Source of the DNA: Rhodophyticola sp. CCM32
GTDB lineage: Bacteria; Pseudomonadota; Alphaproteobacteria; Rhodobacterales; Rhodobacteraceae
Reading direction: 5' to 3'
Assembly (NCBI RefSeq): GCF_004751985.1
Contig: NZ_CP038492.1
Location: 2,976,001-3,040,000 of the forward strand
Length of the DNA stretch: 64,000 nt
A program made the translations under genes and the position numbers. Positions within the stretch are counted from its first letter, which is position 1. Every line of letters begins with the position of its first letter. This document shows positions 33,653-40,855 of this stretch, piece by piece. The notes under the pieces were generated by a model. The model did no database searches. It saw only the letters and a program-made list of their open reading frames with translations, and was not told where the DNA came from.

Positions 33653-33981
33653 TTTTTATGTCATAAAATATGGTGTGAACGGGCCTGCAGATGTGACGCC
33701 CATCAGGAAATTAAGATTTATGCCAGAATATGACAGTCACTATGTCATATATATGTCAAATGTGGACATTGCCAGTTTTGCTCATTTCTGCGCCACTACG
33801 CGCACCATAAACGGCGGAATTCCTCGCATTCAGAAGTTTCAGTAAACAGGCCTTTGTATCGCCACAATGTTGGTGTCATGATTCAAAAACGGCGCTTTAA
33901 CGTTTTCAGTCTTGTTAACCTTTGGTGAACGAAAATCTGCCATAGGTGATTCTGTAACGTTAATGAGTGCTGAGGTAACCA
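33653..33981. promoter_or_regulatory. Promoter region of the beta-helix gene
   Basis: This AT-rich gap holds a 23-bp dyad, ATATGACA (33728-33735) and TGTCATAT (33743-33750), with further TGTCA half sites at 33661 and 33754. The string ACTATGTCATA (33739-33749) also occurs upstream of the ExoY-type gene (35298-35308). This is a candidate binding site of a shared regulator of the locus. Confidence 0.4.
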
Positions 33982-34188
33982 ATGGGATTGGTGAGGAAAG
34001 TGTACGAGAATCGAAGCCTAGCAGGCGCACACTCACAAGCAGATATCGTTGCGCGCCCCGATGCGCATGGCCTGCATGAAAGCAGGCAAACGGATTGGGT
34101 GGCTATGGTGCTTCGGAACATCATGTTCTGGGGGTCCGCGCTGGTAAGCTGTTCTCTGATCTATCTTCTGATCCATTTTCTCATATAA
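33982..34188 (+). CDS. Small single-pass membrane protein, unknown
   Basis: 68 aa. The C-terminal half is one hydrophobic helix ('MFWGSALVSCSLIYLLIHFLI'), the N-terminal half is hydrophilic with several Arg/His residues. Its ATG stands after 'GAGGTAACCA' (a weak ribosome-binding site). The stop codon overlaps a perfect hairpin at 34187-34214. No family is recognised; orientation opposite to its neighbours supports an independent small transcript. Confidence 0.5.
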   Translation: MGLVRKVYENRSLAGAHSQADIVARPDAHGLHESRQTDWVAMVLRNIMFWGSALVSCSLIYLLIHFLI

Positions 34189-34214
34189 GACCGACGTCGC
34201 GAGACGTCGGTCTT
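34187..34214 (+). terminator. Perfect hairpin after the small membrane protein gene
   Basis: AAGACCGACGTC and GACGTCGGTCTT form a 12-bp stem with a GCGA tetraloop; it begins inside the TAA stop codon of the 68-aa gene. It is not followed by a long T run, but its symmetry and position indicate an end-of-transcript structure. Confidence 0.6.
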
Positions 34215-34346
34215 AGGTCTTGCTGCAAGTGAATATCAGTTGCATATTCCTGCGGGTATATGTGATTTGAGGATTCAGAGGCTGCCCATCACAGGTCTGA
34301 ATGTGTCAGTAGTCTTGCGTATAAGCCCTAATCCTGAAGGGTCTTA

Positions 34347-34446
34347 AAGCACCCTGCCTTAAACTTGAATCACAAATACCCTGCCACGCTTCGCGTTCTC
34401 GGGACATTTGTGATGAGCGATGTCTCAGGTTTAAGGCAGGGTACTC
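34347..34446 (+). mobile_element. 100-bp MITE (family 1), copy 3
   Basis: Exactly 100 bp between TA duplications 34345-34346 and 34447-34448. It has the best-preserved terminal repeats of the three copies: AAGCACCCTGCCTTAAAC and GTTTAAGGCAGGGTACTC. It is inserted in the stop codon of the ExoY-type gene on the minus strand, changing TAA to TAG without lengthening the protein. Confidence 0.9.
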
Positions 34447-35210
34447 TAATACCCGGACCCTCTGAAGAACTCTCTCCAGAACGTCTGGAACGTGATCTTG
34501 ATGTCAAGCAGGATCGACTGCTGCCGGATATACTCAAGATCGTATTCCAGACGCATGCGCGCAGAATATTCCGTTGCCGTCTCGCCGCGAAACCCGTTCA
34601 CCTGGGCCAGACCGGTAAGACCGGGGCGCACCACATGCCGCTCCATGTAGCGCAAATCGAACTCTTCATAGGCGGTGCCGTTTGCCAGCATCCCGGGCAC
34701 ATGTGGCCGGGGCCCGACAACAGACATATCACCCCGCAGAATGTTCAGGATCTGGGGCAGCTCATCAAAGCTGGTTTTTCTCAGCAGCCGGCCGATGGGT
34801 GTTACGCGCGGGTCGTTTTTGACGGTTTGTGCAACACCGGTCACATCCGCACTTTCCGTGCGCATCGTGCGAAACTTGTAGATGCGAAACAGATTACCGT
34901 TCAAACCGTGGCGGTCTTGCCGGAAAAACACAGGTCCGCGGCTGCCCAGCTTGATCGCGATTGCAGCAAACAGAAAGAACGGCGCCAGCAGAATAAGCGC
35001 GACTGACGCAACAATCAGGTCATATGACCGGTTCAGAACGCGGTACGTCCTGTCGCGCCGGGGGGCCGGGGCAGGCATGCCCGAGATCGGTCGTTCCAAA
35101 CGACGCGCGGCCCGGCTTGCTGTGATACGCGCGTCACCCCGCGACGTAAGCTGACCCTGTGGATCAACCAAATAGGAGTGATCCCTCCCAACTTCCTTCA
35201 ATATCGTCAT
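34446..35210 (-). CDS. Undecaprenyl-phosphate sugar phosphotransferase (ExoY/WbaP-type)
   Basis: 254 aa. A single N-terminal membrane hairpin ('LIVASVALILLAPFFLFAAIAI') is followed by the conserved catalytic domain of polyprenol-P sugar-1-P transferases: 'GRGPVFFRQDRHG'-like sequence (here 'GSRGPVFFRQDRHGL'), 'KFRTMRT', 'RLLRKTSFDELPQILNIL' with the Asp-Glu catalytic pair, 'MSVVGPRPH' and 'RPGLTGLAQVNG'. It starts synthesis of the lipid-linked repeat unit. ATG 35210 follows GAGG; a TTG at 35267 is possible. The stop codon is formed with a MITE. Confidence 0.9.
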   Translation of the reverse strand: MTILKEVGRDHSYLVDPQGQLTSRGDARITASRAARRLERPISGMPAPAPRRDRTYRVLNRSYDLIVASVALILLAPFFLFAAIAIKLGSRGPVFFRQDRHGLNGNLFRIYKFRTMRTESADVTGVAQTVKNDPRVTPIGRLLRKTSFDELPQILNILRGDMSVVGPRPHVPGMLANGTAYEEFDLRYMERHVVRPGLTGLAQVNGFRGETATEYSARMRLEYDLEYIRQQSILLDIKITFQTFWREFFRGSGY

Positions 35211-35617
35211 GGCAGCCTCATAGAAATGTGCCTGGAAAGGGGCAAAGTGCTGACCCGTCCGGCTCAAAATCGAAATCGTTTAATCAGGTACTCATCCACT
35301 ATGTCATAAACATCACGCCGCAATATATCCTAAAATTTAACACAGTTTGTTGTGTTTTTGACGTAAATCGGCCCTAAATATGCCCGTTCTAAAACACTTT
35401 TCTGCCACGTTTGTCAACTTCTTGTGCAGCCAGAGAACGTTTGTTGCGCGAATCGCCGCCGTTGGTCGCATTGCAGGCAAATGGTTGTGGACAGGCCGGT
35501 AAGTGCTTCAAATCTCCTGCGCTTCATGTCACGTTCATGCCAATTTGATGTTGTTCATTCTGGGCCAGTGCGGCAAAGGCGAGGCCTGAAACTGATTTTG
35601 AACGGAGGCGTTTGGAG
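35211..35617. promoter_or_regulatory. Divergent promoter region between exoY-type and VasI-like genes
   Basis: About 400 bp of AT-rich DNA without a gene. It contains ACTATGTCATA (35298-35308), shared with the beta-helix promoter region. The side next to 35618 has the ribosome-binding site GGAGG. No riboswitch-like structure is visible. Confidence 0.35.
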
Positions 35618-36199
35618 ATGAGACTGTCCAGGACCGCTGTGGTGTGTGCGCTCTTCATGATCTGGGGCGCGGCCCCGCTTGCTGCGGATGAACCGCCCCC
35701 CGATTGCAGTGCCGAAACGGTTGGCGTTCATTGCGTGGAAATGCGCGATGTCATCGGCCCATGGGCAATAGAAGAAGTTGTACCGCCCGTCGGAAGCCAG
35801 AACGCGCTTCAGATGTCTTCAACCTCTTTCCAGCCGCTGCCAGGCATCTTCGGGCGCGAGGAAGAGGCGACACTGATCTTGTCCTGCGTCGAAAACACCA
35901 CCCGGTTCGAGGTGCGCTTTGGTGAGAACTTCATGTCCGATATCGGGGATTTTGCCACCCTGATCTATAAGGTGGATGACCAGGCGCCGGTGGCGCTTGC
36001 AACACAGGCATCTGAGGACAACACCGCGCTTGGGCTTTACGTGGGCACCCAGGCGATTCCTTTCATCGTGAGCCTTTTTGGAGCAGAGCGCCTGTTTATC
36101 AGTGCGACAGCCTTCACCGGGCGCACATTGACCGCAAGTTTTTCCATCGAGGGTCTTGAGGCGGCTGTGAGCCCCCTCAGAACACTTTGCAACTGGTAG
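35618..36199 (+). CDS. Secreted VasI/TagO-like protein
   Basis: 193 aa with a signal peptide ('AVVCALFMIWGAAPLAA'). The mature part follows the pattern of the VasI/TagO family known from type VI secretion loci: 'LILSCVENTTRFEVRFGENF', 'LIYKVDDQAP', 'RLFISATAF' and the end 'FSIEGLEAAVSPLRTLCNW', with a paired Cys pattern. No other T6SS gene is in the window, so here it more likely serves the polysaccharide locus as a periplasmic beta-sandwich protein. ATG 35618 is preferred to TTG 35612 for its ribosome-binding site. Confidence 0.6.
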   Translation: MRLSRTAVVCALFMIWGAAPLAADEPPPDCSAETVGVHCVEMRDVIGPWAIEEVVPPVGSQNALQMSSTSFQPLPGIFGREEEATLILSCVENTTRFEVRFGENFMSDIGDFATLIYKVDDQAPVALATQASEDNTALGLYVGTQAIPFIVSLFGAERLFISATAFTGRTLTASFSIEGLEAAVSPLRTLCNW

Positions 36200-36294
36200 T
36201 CTGGTTCGCCGTCTTTGCAAAAAGGCGAAGGGTCAGGCCGGATTGAAGGTGCCGCATGTCTGACGCGGGCCGTTATTGACTAAGGAGTTTTCAG

Positions 36295-37602
36295 ATGCGT
36301 ATCGCGATGATCGGCACAGGCTATGTTGGTCTTGTATCGGGTGTGTGTTTTTCGGATTTCGGCCATGATGTGATCTGTGTCGACAAGGCGCCGCAGAAGA
36401 TCGAGATGCTGACCGCCGGCGAGGTGCCGATTTACGAACCGGGGCTTGATGCGCTGATGGCCCGGAATGTGGAGGCAGGGCGCCTGTCCTTCACCACGGA
36501 TCTGGCGGCAGCGGTGGCGGGCGCCGATGCGGTGTTCATCGCGGTGGGCACGCCGACGCGGCGTGGTGATGGCCATGCGGATCTGACCTATGTGATGGCC
36601 GCCGCCGAAGAGGTGGCGCAGGCCCTGACCGGCTATGCGGTGATCGTGACCAAATCCACGGTTCCCGTGGGCACGAATCGCCAGGTGAAAGAGGTGATGG
36701 CCCAAGCCAACCCGGCGGCAGATTTCGACGTGGCCTCAAACCCCGAATTCCTGCGTGAAGGGGCGGCCATTGATGATTTCATGCGTCCTGACCGGGTGGT
36801 TGTCGGGGTTCAGACCGAACGGGCCGGTGATGTGATGGCCGAGATTTACCGCCCGCTTTTCCTGCGCGATTTCCCGATTCTGACCACGGATCTGGAAAGT
36901 GCCGAGATGATCAAATATGCCGCAAACGCGTTTCTGGCGACCAAGATCACCTTCATCAACGAGATTGCGGCCCTGTGCGAGAAAGTCGGCGCCGATGTGA
37001 AGGAAGTGTCGCGTGGCATGGGGCTGGATGGCCGGATCGGCAATAAATTCCTGCATGCGGGCCCCGGCTATGGCGGCTCCTGTTTCCCCAAGGATACCTC
37101 GGCGTTGGCCCGGATCGGGCAGGAACATGCGGTGCCGCAGAACATCACCGAAACGGTGATCCGTGTGAATGAAGATGTGAAACACCGGATGATCGGGAAG
37201 CTGCGCGATCTGTGTGATGACAGTTTCAACGGCAAGACCATCGCGGTGCTTGGGGTGACGTTCAAGCCGAACACCGATGACATGCGCGATGCCCCGGCGT
37301 TGAGCATTGTGCCTGCTCTGGTGGGCGGCGGTGCCAAGGTGCGCGTGGTCGATCCCCAGGGGCAGCGCGAGGGCGAGGCTTTGCTGCCCGGTGTCAGCTG
37401 GATGGATGACCCCTATGCGGCCGCGCGTGACGCTGATCTGGTGGTGATCCTGACCGAATGGAACGAGTTCCGGGCGCTGGACCTGTCGCGGATGGCCGGG
37501 AAGATGGCCAGCCCGCGCATGGCCGATCTGCGCAATATCTATTCTGCGGCGGATGCGGAGCGGGCCGGGTTCGACGCCTATGCCGCCGTCGGACGCGGGT
37601 AG
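36295..37602 (+). CDS. ugd: UDP-glucose 6-dehydrogenase
   Basis: 435 aa. The NAD-binding start is 'MIGTGYVGLVSGVCFSDFGH', the catalytic region has 'PEFLREGAAIDDFMRPDRVV' and the active-site Cys in 'GPGYGGSCFPKDTSAL'; the C-terminal domain has 'VLGVTFKPNTDDMRDAP'. It oxidises UDP-glucose twice to UDP-glucuronate. AAGGAG stands 7 nt before the ATG. With GalU it indicates a glucuronate-containing, acidic polymer. Confidence 0.95.
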   Translation: MRIAMIGTGYVGLVSGVCFSDFGHDVICVDKAPQKIEMLTAGEVPIYEPGLDALMARNVEAGRLSFTTDLAAAVAGADAVFIAVGTPTRRGDGHADLTYVMAAAEEVAQALTGYAVIVTKSTVPVGTNRQVKEVMAQANPAADFDVASNPEFLREGAAIDDFMRPDRVVVGVQTERAGDVMAEIYRPLFLRDFPILTTDLESAEMIKYAANAFLATKITFINEIAALCEKVGADVKEVSRGMGLDGRIGNKFLHAGPGYGGSCFPKDTSALARIGQEHAVPQNITETVIRVNEDVKHRMIGKLRDLCDDSFNGKTIAVLGVTFKPNTDDMRDAPALSIVPALVGGGAKVRVVDPQGQREGEALLPGVSWMDDPYAAARDADLVVILTEWNEFRALDLSRMAGKMASPRMADLRNIYSAADAERAGFDAYAAVGRG

Positions 37603-37989
37603 CGTATTCAGGGGGCGGTGATCTCAACCGGGGGCCAGCCCCCCGGCCTTCGGCCTCCCCCCGAAGTATTTTCAAGATAGAGAAAACCCGGGCGATTTTC
37701 GCCTGCATGTTGTGGTGATAGCCGCCTGACCCGGGTCAGAACCGGTGCGCCACCCATGTCTGCGCATCTTCCAAAACCTGCTGAAATCCACCCGCGCCGC
37801 GGCTGTATCTTTGACATCGCATTGTCAGGGACGGGGCGGAATTTCGCCCAAGTTTCGCCTGTATCCACAGCTATCTGTATACCTGTGGTGTAACCGTTCA
37901 GGGATAAGCCAGCAGAGGTCAAAAATGGCTGGCGCTTCAGGATATTTTAATAGGCACCGGTACATTCTTGGGGCAAATGAGGTTTGAGT
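37603..37989 (+). terminator. Terminator-like hairpins after ugd, then promoter region
   Basis: GGGGGCCAGCCCCC (37630-37643) and GGCCTTCGGCC (37644-37654) are adjacent GC hairpins followed by TATTTTC, an end-of-gene structure common in this family of bacteria. The remaining about 300 bp up to 37990 contain no credible gene; the last part carries a GAGG ribosome-binding site for the next gene. Confidence 0.5.
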
Positions 37990-38463
37990 ATGAGATCCGG
38001 AAGACTTGTGGCGTTGATCATGGCCATCGCTTTGTGTTTGCCACTTTCGGCCGCAGCAGAGAGGTTCGCCCTGGCATCCAGGGCGGTTATCGCCACCGGC
38101 CCGGGGGGCAGCGTCATCGAATATGCGCGGCTGGTGTCCAATATCAGAATGCAGAACGCGCAGGTGCAATTCAGCGGCAGATGCGAATCCGCCTGTACCA
38201 TGTTCCTGTCATTGCCCGCCTCACGCACCTGCATCATGCCGGGCGCATCCTTCACATTTCACCGCGCCTATGGGGCATCCGAAGATTTTAACCAATGGGG
38301 CACGGAATACATGATGTCGGGATATCCTGTCTGGGTGCGGCGCTGGATCGCCGACCGTGGCGGTTTGTCGGACCGGCTGTTACGGATGAATTATGCCTAC
38401 GCCGCCCGGTTCATCCCCCCCTGTGGGCAAGCCGCGCGCAGTCTGGCTGCGGCCCGGTCATAG
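37990..38463 (+). CDS. Exported protein, ClpP-fold-like periplasmic protein
   Basis: 157 aa with a signal peptide ('LVALIMAIALCLPLSAAAE'). The mature part reads 'GGSVIEYARLVSNIR', 'VQFSGRCESACTMFLSLP' and 'CIMPGASFTFHRAYGAS', resembling the periplasmic ClpP-fold (COG3904-type) proteins, in which 'CxSACT' marks the position of the serine nucleophile. The Ser-Ala-Cys pattern and His could form an active site, but this is inference. ATG 37990 has GAGG 8 nt upstream. It stands between ugd and the 712-aa glycosyltransferase gene. Confidence 0.55.
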   Translation: MRSGRLVALIMAIALCLPLSAAAERFALASRAVIATGPGGSVIEYARLVSNIRMQNAQVQFSGRCESACTMFLSLPASRTCIMPGASFTFHRAYGASEDFNQWGTEYMMSGYPVWVRRWIADRGGLSDRLLRMNYAYAARFIPPCGQAARSLAAARS

Positions 38464-38716
38464 ACTTTTCATGCCTGGGCTGCTGTTCGGCGCATCTGAT
38501 AGCGCGGGAACGAATGGCAGAAGACGCAAAACATGCGGCGGGTTCTGACGAAACAGGTTCGCCGCACCGTTCGGGAAGACGACTGGAGCCTGTGCATCCC
38601 GGCTCGCACGGGGCAGAAGCCGATCTCGTTGACACAGATAAGTTAACGGATGCATATGGCATATTAACAATTCCAGTATTCACTAAAAAGCTTCATTCTG
38701 ACCCGTTACATATAAA

Positions 38717-40855
38717 ATGATGCCTGCATCGACCGACCCCCTGACCCATGACGTGATCATACTTGCGGACATGGCCCGTCAAAGTGACTGCGGTCTGAGG
38801 ATTCGGCAGGAACTTCAGATGTATCACAAGGCCGGGTATCGGACCGGGGTTTTCCATCTGCGGGACCCTGAGAAACGGGCGTCAATTTCGCCTGATATTC
38901 AACGCTGTATCCGGGAGGGCATTACCGAAAGGCTGTGCCCGGGACAGGGCGTGCGCTCCAGATTGGCCATCGTTTTTTCACCAGGTCTGCTGAAAGCCCC
39001 GGTGGAGGGGCTTTCCGAGATACGCGCGGACAAGGTGGTTCTGGTCCATGACCGGGTGCCGGATATCAAACAGATGGGCCTTTGGTTCAGCTTCAATTTC
39101 GGCCCCATGTCCTGGGCGCCGACAAACCGCTGGGTGCGGGCAAAGCTGGACGATCTGGGGTTTCAGGTGCCTGTGGAGGCGGAAGACTGGCGATCGGCGG
39201 GCCTTGCGCTGCCTGCGCCGGTCGATCCAAAACCTGCTGGCCGGCGTCTTGTGATGGGCCGGGTCAGCGCCATTGGCGCCGCGCAATGGCCGAAAACCGC
39301 GGCTGAGCTGGAAGCCACATACCCGACGGATGTATCCATCGACTTTCGCGTGTTGGGCAGCCCGCCCCCGGACCTTCTGAAAGCGAGCAAGGCGGCCTCA
39401 AACTGGTCGATCCTGAAATTCAGCGATGTGGCCGTGGAACGCTTCATCGGCATGCTGGATGTGTTCATCTATTACCCCGGAGCCAGAACCCCGGAATTGC
39501 CCGAGGCCGCGATTTCGACCGCGATGGCATCGGGGAAGATTGTCGTGCTTCCGCCGCATCTGCGGCCCCATTTCGGCCCCGGCGCGCTTTACGCCGAACC
39601 GAAAGAGGCGCTTGCCGCGATCCGGGCGCTTTTTGATGATGAGGTCGCGCTGGCAGAGGCGCGCAAGGCCGCGATTGAAAATTGCCGGTTCCAGTTCTCT
39701 GCCACAGATCACATGACCAAGATCAAGGCCCTGGCCGGAGACCCCCTGCCATCGCCGCCCCGGCGCAAATCAAAACCGGCCGCGCGCAAACGCGCCTTGC
39801 TGGTGCCCTCGAATGGCATCGGCCTGGGCCATGTGACACGTCTTCTGGCAATTGCGCGGCGTCTGGATGAGGAGATCGAGCCGGTTTTCGCGACCCTTGG
39901 ACAGGCGGTTTCGATCATCGATTCTTTCGGCTATCACGCCGACTATCTTCCCTCGCAATCCGATATCGGTGCCAATCTTGCGGATTGGGATGCCTGGCTG
40001 CGCTATGAGCTTGGCGCGCTTGTGGAACGGCACGCACCCGATATTGTCATCTATGACGGCAACAACCCCACGCCCGGCCTTGTCAATGCGGCGCTGACGA
40101 ACGGGCATTGCCAACTGGCCTGGGTGCGGCGTGCCATGTGCCCGCCAACCCCGTCGCCATTTCTGGAAAATGCGCGGTTTTTTGACTGCATCATTGAACC
40201 TGGCGAATATGCCGGTGAACGCGATACCGGCCCGACATCTTTCCGCAGGCATGAGGCAACGCTTGTGTCCCCGATCCGCCTGCTGGACGAGGGTGAATTG
40301 CTGCCAAAGGATGCCGCCCGCAAAGAGCTTGGCCTTGCGCCGGACAAACCTGCGGTTCTGCTGCATCTGGGGGCCGGGGCCAATCGCGATATTCTGGATC
40401 TGATTGACCGGGTTGTCCGCGATCTGGGCAGGTTTCCAGCCCTTCAGATCGTCATTGCCGAATGGAAGAATGGCGCGGTTCAGTTGCCGCACTGGCCCAA
40501 TACAAAGGTGCTGCGCGGGTTCCCCATAAGCCAGTATTTCAATGCGTTTGATTTTTCCGTCGCGGCTGCGGGGTATAACACGTTTCACGAGGTTCTGGGC
40601 TTTGGCCTGCCGACGATCTTCCTGGCAAACCGCAACCCGTCGATGGATGATCAGGGGGCGCGGGCCGAATATGCGCAGGATGAAAGCGTCGGTTTCGATT
40701 TGCCGGTGGAGGAGCTGCACCATCTGCCGGCACTTTGCGAGGCGCTTCTGAATGAGAAGGCCAACGCCTTCATCCGGCAGAAATGTCATGGTTTCGACAA
40801 GACAAATGGCGCGCATGAGGCCGCCGCTGCCATCAAACGATTGGTAGGCGCATAA
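38717..40855 (+). CDS. Two-domain glycosyltransferase (GT4-like plus MurG/GT28-like)
   Basis: 712 aa. Residues 1-345 resemble a GT4-type GT-B protein ('FIYYPGARTPELPEAAISTAMASGK' contains the donor-side helix), although its EX7E motif is weak. Residues 355-712 are a second GT-B unit of the MurG/UGT kind: 'RALLVPSNGIGLGHVTRLLAI', 'AVLLHLGAGANRDI' and 'FSVAAAGYNTFHEVLGFGLP' with the donor-binding 'GYNTFHE' loop. Two transferase units in one chain suggest addition of two sugars or a structural N-domain. Its stop overlaps the next start by 1 bp (TAATG). Confidence 0.75.
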   Translation: MMPASTDPLTHDVIILADMARQSDCGLRIRQELQMYHKAGYRTGVFHLRDPEKRASISPDIQRCIREGITERLCPGQGVRSRLAIVFSPGLLKAPVEGLSEIRADKVVLVHDRVPDIKQMGLWFSFNFGPMSWAPTNRWVRAKLDDLGFQVPVEAEDWRSAGLALPAPVDPKPAGRRLVMGRVSAIGAAQWPKTAAELEATYPTDVSIDFRVLGSPPPDLLKASKAASNWSILKFSDVAVERFIGMLDVFIYYPGARTPELPEAAISTAMASGKIVVLPPHLRPHFGPGALYAEPKEALAAIRALFDDEVALAEARKAAIENCRFQFSATDHMTKIKALAGDPLPSPPRRKSKPAARKRALLVPSNGIGLGHVTRLLAIARRLDEEIEPVFATLGQAVSIIDSFGYHADYLPSQSDIGANLADWDAWLRYELGALVERHAPDIVIYDGNNPTPGLVNAALTNGHCQLAWVRRAMCPPTPSPFLENARFFDCIIEPGEYAGERDTGPTSFRRHEATLVSPIRLLDEGELLPKDAARKELGLAPDKPAVLLHLGAGANRDILDLIDRVVRDLGRFPALQIVIAEWKNGAVQLPHWPNTKVLRGFPISQYFNAFDFSVAAAGYNTFHEVLGFGLPTIFLANRNPSMDDQGARAEYAQDESVGFDLPVEELHHLPALCEALLNEKANAFIRQKCHGFDKTNGAHEAAAAIKRLVGA

